From Rhizophagus prolifer (lineage: Eukaryota; Glomeromycota; Glomeromycetes; Glomerales; Glomeraceae), in the NCBI GenBank assembly GCA_019425655.1, contig NQWY01033933.1, positions 35,137 to 99,136 on the forward strand: DNA of 64,000 nt, read 5' to 3'. Shown here one piece after another: positions 27,357-36,490 of the stretch (position 1 is the first letter of the stretch; every line of letters begins with the position of its first letter). Made by a program: the position numbers and the translations under genes. Under the pieces are notes generated by a model. That model had not been told where the DNA came from, did not search any database, and worked only from the letters and a program-made list of their open reading frames with translations.

Positions 27357-28157
27357 ATGAAAAATACTAAAATCAACGCACGTCATCTGATTATCGATCT
27401 CTTTCTTTCCTCTGCTTACCCTCAACTTACGATTAAACAAATTTTGGTGGCTGCCAAACTGTTTAACTTAAGTGAAAATGGTATTCGAGTTGCGACAACC
27501 CGTTTATTAAATGACGGTATGATCGAAAGCGTAGAACGCGGAATCTATCAACTTTCACCTCCTACGAAAGATTGGGCAAAAGTAATTCTCAATCGTAAAA
27601 ATGGTATTAAACAAACTAAAGAATGGCAGCAACATTATCTTGCTGTGTTTACAGGCACATTGGGTCGTATAGACCGAACTGCTCTTAAAAAGCGTGAACG
27701 TGTACTGCGTCAATTTGGTTTTAAAGAATTAGAAACAGGTATTTACATCCGCCCAGACAATTTAGCTTATAGTTTTGAAAAAACGTGTGAGGAGCTTGTT
27801 TTAGCTGGACTAGAGAAAGAAGCAAAAATTTGTATTATTCAGTACTTCGAACCCTCAACGCTTAAGCAAATTTTTTCTTTATGGGATACCAAACAACTCG
27901 AAAAAAATTATGAAATGTATAGTCGAGATATCACACACTGGCTTGAAAACTATACTCATCTCTCCTTAAATGATGCTGCAGTTAAAGCCCTTCTTTTAGG
28001 TAGGGAAACGATTGCTTTACTCATGAATGATCCCCTATTACCAGCACCATTTGTAAGTGAGTCTGCGCGTAATCAATTTGCTCAGGATGTACAGCAGCTA
28101 GACGCGATCGGCCAAAAACTTTGGAAAAAAATATATGAACAAGAATTAAACCTATAG
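27357..28157 (+). CDS. PaaX-like transcriptional regulator
   Basis: The 266-residue protein has an N-terminal winged helix-turn-helix of the PaaX type (LIIDLFLSS, then LSENGIRVATTRLLNDGMI near residue 40). A PaaX C-terminal region follows (LERKNYEMYSRDITHWLENY-like segment near 180-200, with the central Cas2-like domain between). PaaX represses phenylacetate catabolism in response to phenylacetyl-CoA, but no paa gene is present here. The next gene, 106 bases downstream on the same strand, is a fatty acid desaturase, and the gap holds a palindrome. It more likely answers to an acyl-CoA. No clear ribosome binding site precedes the ATG. Confidence 0.8.
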   Translation: MKNTKINARHLIIDLFLSSAYPQLTIKQILVAAKLFNLSENGIRVATTRLLNDGMIESVERGIYQLSPPTKDWAKVILNRKNGIKQTKEWQQHYLAVFTGTLGRIDRTALKKRERVLRQFGFKELETGIYIRPDNLAYSFEKTCEELVLAGLEKEAKICIIQYFEPSTLKQIFSLWDTKQLEKNYEMYSRDITHWLENYTHLSLNDAAVKALLLGRETIALLMNDPLLPAPFVSESARNQFAQDVQQLDAIGQKLWKKIYEQELNL

Positions 28158-28204
28158 TCATCTGTTTTATTTTTTTACAAACAAATATTTCACTTTTTAA
28201 ATTT

Positions 28205-28222
28205 TTACAACTATATTTGTAA
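28205..28222. promoter_or_regulatory. Candidate operator upstream of the desaturase gene
   Basis: TTACAA-CTATAT-TTGTAA is a perfect inverted repeat with a six-base spacer, 41 bases before the desaturase start and overlapping the likely promoter. TTACAAACAAATA at about 28175 is a related half-site. The PaaX-like protein encoded just upstream is the obvious candidate binder (inference). Confidence 0.5.
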
Positions 28223-28263
28223 TATAAAATACAAATACCAAACTCTAATTTGGGAGAATAACA

Positions 28264-29256
28264 ATGAATACACAGGTAAGTGTTACAGATCTATTTAGTA
28301 GAGAAGAAATACAAGAGCTTACAGAACCTTCAGATGTCTATGGTGCTTGGGCTGTTACCAGTACATGGGCTGTTATTGGTGGAACATTCGCCAGCTTAAT
28401 CATGATGTGGGATTACTTACCGAGTTGGGGTAAATTATTAGCATGTATGCTTGCCTTAGCAATCTTGGCGGGTCGTCAGTTATGTCTCGCAATTTTAATG
28501 CACGACGCGTCTCACAAAAGTCTATTCAAAAATAAGAAAATAAATGATTTTCTCGGTGAATGGCTATGCGCCCGCCCCATCTGGAATGATCTTCAAAAAT
28601 ATCGTATACACCATGTTCGTCACCATGCAAAAACGTCTACTCCAGATGACCCAGATCTTTCTTTAGTTGCTGGTTTTCCTGTCAGTAAAAAATCTCTAAC
28701 TCGTAAATTCTTACGCGACTTAACAGGTATGACTGGCTTAAAGTTTAGCTTAGGTCGAGTTTTAATGGATCTGGATGTCATGAAATGGACTGTTGCCAAT
28801 GACCAAATTTGGTTAGACCGCAGTCATAAAAATTTCGTTGACTATGCAAAGAGTATTGCAAAAAACAGTACGGGCGCTATTGCAACCAATCTGGCACTTT
28901 ATGGTGTTCTAAAAGCATTTGGTCAGCAACGTTTTTATTGGTTATGGCCTCTGGCTTATTTAACCCCATTCCCACTTTTTTTACGTATTCGCTCTATGGC
29001 AGAACATGCTGGAATGCAAACCAGCAATACTGCTTTAACCAATACTCGAACAACCAAAGCTGGGTGGATCGCGAGAAGTTTTGTTGCACCAATCCACGTA
29101 AACTACCATATGGAACATCATTTAATGGCTTCAGTGCCATATTTTAAATTACCGCGTATGCACAAAGTACTAAGAGAACGTGGTCATGTTCCAGTCCCGC
29201 CTAGCTATTTTAAAGTGATTCATTCACTTTCATCAAAACAAGAATCATCAACTTAA
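28264..29256 (+). CDS. Membrane fatty acid desaturase
   Basis: The 330-residue di-iron membrane enzyme shows the three His boxes of the desaturase/hydroxylase family: HDASH near residue 80, HHVRHH near residue 118 and HMEHH near residue 280. Hydrophobic helices flank them. Members insert double bonds into acyl chains and modulate membrane fluidity. GGGAG seven bases before the ATG is a strong ribosome binding site. The upstream PaaX-like gene and the intervening palindrome suggest repression and derepression by a lipid-related signal. Regiospecificity cannot be read from the sequence. Confidence 0.9.
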   Translation: MNTQVSVTDLFSREEIQELTEPSDVYGAWAVTSTWAVIGGTFASLIMMWDYLPSWGKLLACMLALAILAGRQLCLAILMHDASHKSLFKNKKINDFLGEWLCARPIWNDLQKYRIHHVRHHAKTSTPDDPDLSLVAGFPVSKKSLTRKFLRDLTGMTGLKFSLGRVLMDLDVMKWTVANDQIWLDRSHKNFVDYAKSIAKNSTGAIATNLALYGVLKAFGQQRFYWLWPLAYLTPFPLFLRIRSMAEHAGMQTSNTALTNTRTTKAGWIARSFVAPIHVNYHMEHHLMASVPYFKLPRMHKVLRERGHVPVPPSYFKVIHSLSSKQESST

Positions 29257-29265
29257 TGCTTATTT

Positions 29266-29296
29266 AGAAGACCACTTTCAAATTTGTGGTCTTCTT
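29266..29296. terminator. Terminator between the desaturase and AraC genes
   Basis: AGAAGACCAC / GTGGTCTTCT stem between the convergent ends, with T-rich flanks. It may act in both directions. Confidence 0.75.
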
Positions 29297-29298
29297 GA

Positions 29299-30354
29299 TT
29301 ATTCACGTATCTCTAAATTTTTTAGTTTTAACTGAGTTTGATAATACTTCGGTGTCACTCCCATCCAGCGTTTAAAAGCACGGGTGAAATGGGATGTATC
29401 TGCATAACCTAAACTTAAGGCCACAGCTTCAATTGATATTGCACTATTTTCTAAAAGATCTTGTGCCTGCTGCTTTCGAGTTAGATCAACTAATGCTGAA
29501 AAACTTGTATTTTCGGTTGCCAAATACCGCTGTAGGCTCCGCTCTGACATATTTATCATGTGAGCGACTTGCTTAACTTTTAACATTTCCCCCTGACTAT
29601 TCATCAATAATTTTTTAATTAGGTGGCTAATTTCTACTTTCCATCCGCTGCGTAACTTCAATTTATGTATATCTTTTTTACACTGTGCTTTTAGTAAAGG
29701 CGCAAGCATCGGGTCGGCCGTTAGGATAGGCTGCGATAAATATTCTTTTGGAAAAATCCAGACATTCTGTTTTTCATTAAATAAACAATCTACACCCAAT
29801 TCGTCTTTTAGTTTTGAAAAACCGACGGGTTCAGACATATTTAACTTAACGGTACCTAAAGAAGATAATCCTGTTAGATGTTTCGCGATTTGAACAAAAC
29901 CTAATAACAAAAAAATACTAGCATCTGAACTCAACTGAAAAGCTTTCAAAGGCTGGCGTATAGTCCAGTAAATATAATCTTGCTCTTGTTTTAACTCGGG
30001 CTTAAATGCATCACAACGTGATCCAATAAATTGTTCAAGTGTTTTTAGGGCTTCTTCTAAATTTGCACAGACCATGACCGCCATACCCACCGAACCATAA
30101 CAAGATGCTTTCATTTCCAAAGCCAAATAACCCGCTAATGCTGGCTCATGAGTGAGTTCAATAGCATGTTCAAGAAGTTTGTTTAAAGTATGAAACTCAA
30201 CATACCAATAGGGTTTGGTTAATTGTTCTAATGTTATGCCACTTCCATCTAGAAGCTGATCACCAGAGATATTCCATCGCTTAACTATATCGACTAATAA
30301 ATTAATATAAGTTCCAGGTAACTCTGGATTCATGCATGGTCCACTAGCAATCAT
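29299..30354 (-). CDS. AraC family regulator (arabinose-binding-domain type)
   Basis: The 351-residue protein has a long N-terminal ligand domain of the OruR/ArgR-like AraC subgroup. Its C-terminal double helix-turn-helix at about 245-345 contains VAHMINMSERSLQRYLAT and ALSLGYADTSHFTRAFKRWM. It is divergent from a flavodoxin-fold quinone reductase, 136 bases away, and convergent with the desaturase. An ATG 21 bases inside the frame (MNPELPG) is an equally plausible start. The effector is unknown. The divergent oxidoreductase is the likely target, by layout. Confidence 0.85.
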   Translation of the reverse strand: MIASGPCMNPELPGTYINLLVDIVKRWNISGDQLLDGSGITLEQLTKPYWYVEFHTLNKLLEHAIELTHEPALAGYLALEMKASCYGSVGMAVMVCANLEEALKTLEQFIGSRCDAFKPELKQEQDYIYWTIRQPLKAFQLSSDASIFLLLGFVQIAKHLTGLSSLGTVKLNMSEPVGFSKLKDELGVDCLFNEKQNVWIFPKEYLSQPILTADPMLAPLLKAQCKKDIHKLKLRSGWKVEISHLIKKLLMNSQGEMLKVKQVAHMINMSERSLQRYLATENTSFSALVDLTRKQQAQDLLENSAISIEAVALSLGYADTSHFTRAFKRWMGVTPKYYQTQLKLKNLEIRE

Positions 30355-30383
30355 AATTGTGGCGTCAAATGGTAAAAACTGTC

Positions 30384-30395
30384 AGTTCATGAACT
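30384..30395. promoter_or_regulatory. Palindrome between the AraC and quinone reductase genes
   Basis: AGTTCATGAACT is a perfect 12-base palindrome, 30 bases upstream of the AraC start and about 95 bases before the reductase start. A regulatory role is possible but unproven, and AraC proteins often prefer direct repeats. Confidence 0.3.
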
Positions 30396-30490
30396 ATGCC
30401 ACGTTTTTAAATTGATGCATAGTTGTTCAAAATGGAATCCAGTGAATCGCACTAGACAGCACAATTTCTGAAAAGAATACAGGTCACCTT

Positions 30491-31189
30491 ATGAATATTT
30501 TGATCGTTCATGCTCATCCAGAGCCACAGTCTTTTACAGCTTCATTAAAAACAACAGCTCAGCAAACCTTTAAAAAGTTGGGTCATCATGTAGAAGTTTC
30601 TGACTTGTATGCAATGCAGTTCAACCCTGTAGCTTCTAAAGAGGATTTTTTAGAGCTCAATCAGCCCGACTATTTCAACTACGCATTAGAACAACGTAAT
30701 GCCACTAAGCAAAATCTTTTAGCACCTGATATTCAAGCGGAAATTGAAAAGGTAAAACGAGCAGATTTAATCATTTTAAACTTCCCTCTTTACTGGACCT
30801 CTGTCCCAGCCATTTTAAAAGGATGGATTGATCGCGTATTCGTTTCAGGACTTTTTTATGGCGGAAAACGCTTTTATAATCACGGTGGTATGACGGGTAA
30901 AAAAGCGATGCTCTGTTTAACACTGGGCGGTAGAACGCATATGTTTGGCGAGAACTCTATTCACGGACCAATAGAGCATTATCTATCACCTATTCAACGC
31001 GGAACCTTAGCTTATAGTGGTTTTGAAGTTCTTCCACCATTCATTGCCTATCATGTACCTTATATTAGCCAAGAAGCACGAGAAACCATTCTTGAGGGCT
31101 ATATAACTTATCTTACTCACCTCGACCAGCTTGAACCTTTAAAGTTTCCCAAACTTGAAGAATTTGATGAAAAGTTATATCCCCTTTAA
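30491..31189 (+). CDS. Flavodoxin-fold NAD(P)H:quinone oxidoreductase
   Basis: The 232-residue soluble protein belongs to the NQO1/MdaB/KefF-like flavodoxin-2 family. Signatures are MNILIVHAHPEPQSFTASL at the N-terminus, LIILNFPLYWTSVPAILKGW near residue 92, and LTLGGRTHMFG in the last third. It probably uses FMN or FAD for two-electron reduction of quinones. AGGTCACCTT precedes the ATG. The divergent AraC gene probably regulates it. It is slightly longer than MdaB (about 190), which fits the NQO1-like branch. Confidence 0.87.
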   Translation: MNILIVHAHPEPQSFTASLKTTAQQTFKKLGHHVEVSDLYAMQFNPVASKEDFLELNQPDYFNYALEQRNATKQNLLAPDIQAEIEKVKRADLIILNFPLYWTSVPAILKGWIDRVFVSGLFYGGKRFYNHGGMTGKKAMLCLTLGGRTHMFGENSIHGPIEHYLSPIQRGTLAYSGFEVLPPFIAYHVPYISQEARETILEGYITYLTHLDQLEPLKFPKLEEFDEKLYPL

Positions 31190-31787
31190 TAGTTTGTTTT
31201 AACTCTAAAACGGAAGAATTGTATTCATACTTTTAATTTGGTTCATTCTTTGTATTTTAGACGGTTAAACTTATCTGCTGAAAACACCTAAAAATTAATC
31301 AAATGGTAAAAAAATAAATACTGATTTATGCTCTATTCTCAATAATATAAAATGGAATCAATAATATACACATGTAGAGAAACTAGATTTATCCAGTAAA
31401 AATGATAACTAATACTCACTTCATGATCAATCAACTCATATTTTTACAAAAAAATCTTTGACCATTTTTCTTGGATTTTTGACAAAAATGTCATAAATAC
31501 ATGGCTTATTACTAATACATTAAAAATATAAATATCAATTATTTAAAATAGTTTAATAATGTAAAAATTTCTCCACATTTCATTCTTTATTGACTTTTTT
31601 TGTATAAAAAATGAGTACTCCCCAGTTCATATAACAGATTTACTCTTAGTGTAATTATGCTATTTTTGTTACATGGAGTTATCAAAGCTTTGAAACTTGT
31701 AATTAAAAGCTTTGAAGGCAACACAGTTTAAACGGTTTAACTCTGTTACTTTTAAAAAAATGTCTTGAAGTTCAAGGAAAGATTAAA
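31190..31787. other. Long AT-rich leader upstream of the fadL-type gene
   Basis: 598 bases without a credible ORF, strongly AT-rich. Apart from the direct repeat at 31684-31716, I see no strong hairpin or terminator. Such length allows distal regulator sites or a small RNA, but nothing specific is recognisable. Confidence 0.5.
31684..31716. promoter_or_regulatory. Direct repeat upstream of the fadL-type gene
   Basis: AAAGCTTTGAA occurs at 31684-31694 and again at 31706-31716. The copies are 22 bases apart start to start, about two helical turns. Each contains the palindrome AAAGCTTT. The pair lies 70-105 bases before the start codon. A two-site operator is a reasonable inference. Confidence 0.4.
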
Positions 31788-33299
31788 ATGAAATTAAAAC
31801 ATCTGAGCACTGCAATGATTTTGGCAACGCTGCCTGCAACTGGGGTTTTCGCAGCAGCTTTGGATCGCTCTGGACAGTCAATGTCTGCATTCTTACAACC
31901 AGGTAACTACTTTGAAGCGGGTATTTCTGTTTTAGACCCAACTGTAGAGGGTAAAGAAGCAGGATCAAGCGCAACTCGTCGTAATATTGACGATATGGGT
32001 AATGATTACTACTTCCCAAGTGCTGCATTAAAACTACAACTCAATGATAAATTCTCTTTCGGTCTACTATATGACCAACCATTTGGAGCAGATGCAGAAT
32101 ATTCAGGTAACAACGTATTCGTTTCGAATCCAGGCACTGATACTATTTTAAGTCAAAAAGCATTAAGTGACTTAGCAACCAGCTCAATTAATAAGTTAGT
32201 TCAAGCATCTGGATCAGCATTTACACCAGCTCTTATAGCTGTGACGAATGCTACTGGTGGTGATCCTACAAAACCAACTCAAACAGAGATCTTAGGCGCG
32301 TTACAACAAGTTGCTAAAGGTGGAAATACAACTGTAGGTGCAGGACTAACAGCTCTACAAAACACCCAAAATGCTATTAATGCTGCAAACAATTATTTAG
32401 GTCGTGGTGGCACTAAAGTTAAAGTTGATACTCAAAACTTATCTTTTGTATTTGGTTATCAACCAACTAAAAACTTCAACTTCTATGCAGGTCCTGTATT
32501 ACAAACAGTTAAAGGTAATGTAAGTTTACGTGGTCAAGCTTATAGCCTTTATAATGGCTATGATGCGAATATTAAAGAGACTACAGGCGCTGGTTGGCTA
32601 GTAGGTGCAGCTTATCAAATTCCTGAAATTGCCCTTAAAGCGTCTGTAACTTATCGCTCTGAAATTGACCATAAAGTGAATATTAATGAAAATTTATCTA
32701 TATTAAATTTCCCAGGTCTTACTTCAGTACTTGCTGGTTTGGATGTCCCAGCATCTAAACTTCAGGCAATTAATACTGAAGGCAAAACTACCATTACAAC
32801 GCCACAGTCTGTTAACCTTGATCTCCAAACAGGGATCATGGCGGATACAGTTGCATTTGCTAACGTACGTTGGGTGAACTGGAAAGATTTCTCAATTCAA
32901 CCATATAAATTTGGTAAAGTTTCAGAAGCTGTAGGTAATCTTGTTGGTCGTCCGAACGGTTTTAATTTAGTTGAATATTCTGATGATCAATGGTCTGTTA
33001 ATGCTGGTGTAGGTCGTAAGCTTAATGAAAAATGGGCAGGTAATGTCTCTGTAGGTTGGGACTCTGGTGCAGGTAACCCTGTGACTACATTAGGCCCAAC
33101 AGAAGGTTACTGGAACGTAGGTTTAGGTGTTCAATATAGCCCTACTCCACAAACCTTCATTGCTGGTGGTGTAAAATACTTCTGGTTGGGTGATGCTAAA
33201 GCACAAACCGGTGCACAAGCTGGTACGGATCAATATGTTGCAGAGTTCTCTGACAACAATGCGATCGCTTATGGCTTAAAACTTGGTTATAAATTCTAA
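31788..33299 (+). CDS. OmpP1/FadL family outer membrane channel
   Basis: The 503-residue protein starts with a signal peptide ending near GVFAAA. A FadL-like N-terminal hatch segment (LDRSGQSMSAFLQPGNYFEAG) follows, then a beta-barrel ending in LKLGYKF with the expected C-terminal Phe. FadL channels import long-chain fatty acids and other hydrophobic compounds across the outer membrane. An extended Ala/Thr/Asn-rich insertion at about 115-210 is longer than in E. coli FadL and may form a large loop. AAGGAAAG before the ATG is a strong ribosome binding site. The substrate is inferred only from family. Confidence 0.9.
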   Translation: MKLKHLSTAMILATLPATGVFAAALDRSGQSMSAFLQPGNYFEAGISVLDPTVEGKEAGSSATRRNIDDMGNDYYFPSAALKLQLNDKFSFGLLYDQPFGADAEYSGNNVFVSNPGTDTILSQKALSDLATSSINKLVQASGSAFTPALIAVTNATGGDPTKPTQTEILGALQQVAKGGNTTVGAGLTALQNTQNAINAANNYLGRGGTKVKVDTQNLSFVFGYQPTKNFNFYAGPVLQTVKGNVSLRGQAYSLYNGYDANIKETTGAGWLVGAAYQIPEIALKASVTYRSEIDHKVNINENLSILNFPGLTSVLAGLDVPASKLQAINTEGKTTITTPQSVNLDLQTGIMADTVAFANVRWVNWKDFSIQPYKFGKVSEAVGNLVGRPNGFNLVEYSDDQWSVNAGVGRKLNEKWAGNVSVGWDSGAGNPVTTLGPTEGYWNVGLGVQYSPTPQTFIAGGVKYFWLGDAKAQTGAQAGTDQYVAEFSDNNAIAYGLKLGYKF

Positions 33300-33319
33300 G
33301 CCAAAAAATTATCACTTAT

Positions 33320-33347
33320 AAAAAAGGCGCTTAAAGCGCCTTTTTTA
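33320..33347. terminator. Terminator after the fadL-type gene
   Basis: AAAAAAGGCGC / GCGCCTTTTTT stem with a five-base loop, 20 bases past the stop. Symmetrical, so it also serves the convergent thrH gene. Confidence 0.9.
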
Positions 33348-33357
33348 TTGTCCATTC

Positions 33358-33975
33358 TTAAGCAGGAATATTACGCTGCGAAACTGAACGGATTGCTTCT
33401 TTTAATGCATCATAGCCATGAATTGCTGGGAACTGTGGGAACTCAGCAATAACATTTGCAGGTGCATCAAATAAAAATCCATGATCAGCTTCACCAAGCA
33501 TGGTTGTGTCGTTATATGAATCCCCTGCCGCGATTACACGGAAATTTAAACCGTGAAGTGCTTTAACTGACTCACGTTTTTGATCTGGTTGACGTAGTTT
33601 ATAAGCGGTGATCATTCCTTCTTCATCTGTCTCTAATTTATGACAGAAAATTGTTGGCCACCCTAATTGCTTCATTAGAGGATGAGCAAACTCATAGAAG
33701 GTATCTGACAAAATCACAAGTTGGAAATGAGTACTTACCCATTCAACAAACTCTTTGGCACCTGGTAATGGCCCCATCTCAGCAATCACTTCTTGAATGT
33801 CATTTAGGCCTAAACCATGTTGTTTTAAGATATTCAGACGCTGAGTCATTAAAACATCATAATCTGGAATATCACGAGTTGTTGCTTCTAGTTCTTTAAT
33901 CCCTGTTTTTTTTGCGAAATTGATCCAGATTTCAGGAACTAAAACCCCTTCAAGATCTAGGCATACGATTTCCAT
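33358..33975 (-). CDS. thrH: Bifunctional phosphoserine phosphatase/homoserine kinase ThrH
   Basis: The 205-residue HAD-superfamily enzyme begins MEIVCLDLEGVLVPEIW, the ThrH form of the DxDxT-like catalytic loop, where Glu replaces the second Asp. VILSDTFYEF near residue 100 and GDSYNDTTML near residue 150 are the other HAD motifs. ThrH of Pseudomonas dephosphorylates phosphoserine and can transfer the phosphate to homoserine. I chose ATG 33975 because GGAAG lies five bases upstream and the length equals the known family length. The four extra codons to 33987 are unsupported. Confidence 0.93.
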   Translation of the reverse strand: MEIVCLDLEGVLVPEIWINFAKKTGIKELEATTRDIPDYDVLMTQRLNILKQHGLGLNDIQEVIAEMGPLPGAKEFVEWVSTHFQLVILSDTFYEFAHPLMKQLGWPTIFCHKLETDEEGMITAYKLRQPDQKRESVKALHGLNFRVIAAGDSYNDTTMLGEADHGFLFDAPANVIAEFPQFPAIHGYDALKEAIRSVSQRNIPA

Positions 33976-34159
33976 GAATGCTTCCAACGTTGGTTAAAAA
34001 TTGCTGTATCATACCATTAAGATTTTCAGTTTTGCGTTGTTATTGATCAAATCAATTTTATTCATAAGGATCGAAATTAAAGTGCTAAGCAATTTATTTA
34101 CTATCCTTTAGAATATTTTTCATAACTCAATGCGCCCAAGCCTTTTGCCAGGAACACCC

Positions 34160-34894
34160 ATGACCGTTATTCCGACTATTGATATTGTTGATGCTCTCGC
34201 AGCTGAATATGCAGCTAAAAGCCCACGCGAGATCTTAGAACTTGCATTAAGCCAACAAGGTGAAATCGCAATTTCATTCTCAGGTGCAGAAGACGTCGTC
34301 TTAATTGATATGGCTTCACGTTTAGGCAAACCTTTTCGTGTTTTTAGCCTTGATACCGGACGCTTGCATGCTGAAACTTACCAATTTATTGAAACTGTTC
34401 GTAAGCATTACAATATTAATATCGAAATTTGCTTTCCTGAATCTGAAGCTGTGCAAAGCATGGTGAATGAAAAAGGCTTATTTAGCTTCTTTAAAGATGG
34501 ACACCAAGAATGCTGTGGTATTCGAAAAGTTCAGCCTTTGCGTAAAAAACTTGCAACCTTAGATGGCTGGATTACAGGCCAACGTAAGGATCAAAGTCCG
34601 GGTACACGTACCGAAATTCCTGTCGTACAAGCTGACGTAGGCTTCTCTGGTCCAGACAAACAACTCATTAAATATAATCCGCTTGCGAACTGGTCTAGCG
34701 CCGAAGTATGGAGTTATATCCGTATGATGGAAATTCCATATAATCCTTTACATGAGCGTGGTTTTGTTTCTATTGGTTGTGAACCATGTACTCGTGCAGT
34801 ACTTCCAAACCAGCATGAACGCGAAGGCCGCTGGTGGTGGGAAGAAGCAACGCAAAAAGAATGTGGCTTACATGCAGGCAACTTAAAAAAATAG
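34160..34894 (+). CDS. cysH: Assimilatory adenylyl-sulfate reductase CysH
   Basis: CysH reduces activated sulfate to sulfite using thioredoxin. The 244-residue protein has the PP-loop-like [15 protein letters not shown] near residue 38. [13 protein letters not shown] in the middle and GCEPCTRAV near residue 212 provide the CC...CxxC cysteines of the [4Fe-4S] cluster. That set marks the APS-reducing type rather than the cluster-free PAPS type. I start at 34160 (MTVIPTID), where AGGAA lies six bases upstream. The frame to 34130 is longer but lacks this. No other cys genes adjoin. Confidence 0.92.
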   Translation: MTVIPTIDIVDALAAEYAAKSPREILELALSQQGEIAISFSGAEDVVLIDMASRLGKPFRVFSLDTGRLHAETYQFIETVRKHYNINIEICFPESEAVQSMVNEKGLFSFFKDGHQECCGIRKVQPLRKKLATLDGWITGQRKDQSPGTRTEIPVVQADVGFSGPDKQLIKYNPLANWSSAEVWSYIRMMEIPYNPLHERGFVSIGCEPCTRAVLPNQHEREGRWWWEEATQKECGLHAGNLKK

Positions 34895-34902
34895 TCTGGT
34901 AT

Positions 34903-34936
34903 AAAAAAACCACTGATGAATCAGTGGTTTTTTTTA
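34903..34936 (+). terminator. Intrinsic terminator after cysH
   Basis: AAACCACTGA / TCAGTGGTTT stem with a four-base loop and a long T-run, ten bases past the cysH stop. Confidence 0.9.
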
Positions 34937-35066
34937 CAGTTATATCTCGTACACAAAGTCATATTTAATCTGTAATAAACGCTATATACTAAATTTTACG
35001 GTTCTATAATTCTAATAAGAGCTCAGTTAAGGGCTTCTTAGAAAAAAGCATGAGGCACAACAAGTT

Positions 35067-36452
35067 ATGCGTCCATTACACCCTATTGATTTTATTTTTC
35101 TATCACTAGAAAAAAGACAACAACCGATGCATGTTGGCGGATTGTTTTTATTTGAAATTCCTGAAAATGCCCCTGAAACTTTTGTTCGTGATTTAGTAGA
35201 AGAAATTCGCCAATCAAAAAGTATTCCTGTCCCTCCCTTCAATAACCGTTTAAATGGTTTATTTTGGGATGAAGACGAAGAATTCGATATCGATCACCAT
35301 TTCCGTCATATTGCTCTGCCTCATCCTGGTCGAATCCGTGAGTTACTGGTTTATATTTCGCAGCAGCATAGTTCTTTAATTGACCGAGCAAAACCGCTTT
35401 GGACGTGCGACATTATTGAAGGAATCGAAGGTAATCGTTTCGCGATGTACTTTAAGATTCATCATGCCATGGTAGATGGCGTTGCGGGTATGCGTTTAAT
35501 TGAAAAGTCTCTATCTAAGACCCCACAAGAAAAACATGTAGTTCCCCTTTGGTGTGTAGAAAGTAAAAGAACAAAGCGCTTAAAAGTGCCAAAACCAAGT
35601 ACCAGTAAAATCAAAAGTATTTTGGGAGGCATCAAGTCACAACTTGAAGTTACACCTAAAGTCATGCATGAGTTATCACAAACCATTTTTAAAGAAATGG
35701 GGAAAAATCCCGACTATGTATCGACTTTTCAAGCTCCAGTTTCAATTTTAAATCAGCGTGTAAGTGCTTCACGTCGCTTTGCAGCTCAATCATTTGAATT
35801 AAGCCGTCTTAGAAAGATTTCTAAAGCACTTGGTGTAACGATCAATGACGTCGTACTTGCTGTGTGTTCGGGTGCCCTACGTGAATATCTGATTAGTCAT
35901 AACAGTTTGCCTAAAAAGCCTCTTATTGCCATGGTTCCTGCTTCACTACGCACAGATGATTCTGATGTGAGTAATCGCATTACGATGATTCTAGCGAATT
36001 TGGGGACTCATAAAGACCAGCCTCTAGAACGACTCGAAATCATTCGACGTAGTATGCAAAATTCGAAGCAGCGCTTTAGCCGCATGACTGCAAATGAGAT
36101 TTTAAACTATAGTGCTGTGGTTTATGGTCCAGCAGGTCTAAACATCATGTCAGGGATGCTTCCTAAGCGCCAAGCGTTTAATTTAGTGATTTCTAATGTA
36201 CCAGGCCCACGTGAGCCACTTTATTGGAATGGTGCGAAATTAGATGCGCTCTACCCAGCTTCTATTGTCATGGACGGGCAAGCACTCAATATTACGATGA
36301 CGAGCTATCTAGATAAGCTTGAAGTAGGTTTAACAGCGTGCCGAAATGCTTTACCTAAAATGCAAAACCTTCTAACTCATCTTGAAGACGAGATTCAACG
36401 TTTTGAAGAGATTATTGAAGAGAAACAACTAAAACATCATTCGGTTGGTTAA
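35067..36452 (+). CDS. atfA: Wax ester synthase/diacylglycerol acyltransferase AtfA
   Basis: AtfA (WS/DGAT) joins acyl-CoA to fatty alcohols or diacylglycerol, making the wax ester and triacylglycerol storage lipids characteristic of Acinetobacter. The 461-residue product has the catalytic HHAMVDG motif (HHxxxDG) near residue 133. The C-terminal conserved block has NLVISNVPGPREPLYWNGAK near residue 372. The N-terminal MRPLHPIDFIFLSLEKRQQP is a hallmark of Acinetobacter AtfA. Length is normal and all motifs are intact. It stands as a single transcription unit between two terminators. Confidence 0.95.
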   Translation: MRPLHPIDFIFLSLEKRQQPMHVGGLFLFEIPENAPETFVRDLVEEIRQSKSIPVPPFNNRLNGLFWDEDEEFDIDHHFRHIALPHPGRIRELLVYISQQHSSLIDRAKPLWTCDIIEGIEGNRFAMYFKIHHAMVDGVAGMRLIEKSLSKTPQEKHVVPLWCVESKRTKRLKVPKPSTSKIKSILGGIKSQLEVTPKVMHELSQTIFKEMGKNPDYVSTFQAPVSILNQRVSASRRFAAQSFELSRLRKISKALGVTINDVVLAVCSGALREYLISHNSLPKKPLIAMVPASLRTDDSDVSNRITMILANLGTHKDQPLERLEIIRRSMQNSKQRFSRMTANEILNYSAVVYGPAGLNIMSGMLPKRQAFNLVISNVPGPREPLYWNGAKLDALYPASIVMDGQALNITMTSYLDKLEVGLTACRNALPKMQNLLTHLEDEIQRFEEIIEEKQLKHHSVG

Positions 36453-36460
36453 GAAAAACT

Positions 36461-36490
36461 AAGGGGCTTTGAAATGGCCCCTTATTTTTT
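36461..36490. terminator. Terminator after atfA
   Basis: AAGGGGC / GCCCCTT stem followed by ATTTTTT, eight bases past the atfA stop. Its right side overlaps the stop codon of the small convergent gene. Confidence 0.85.
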
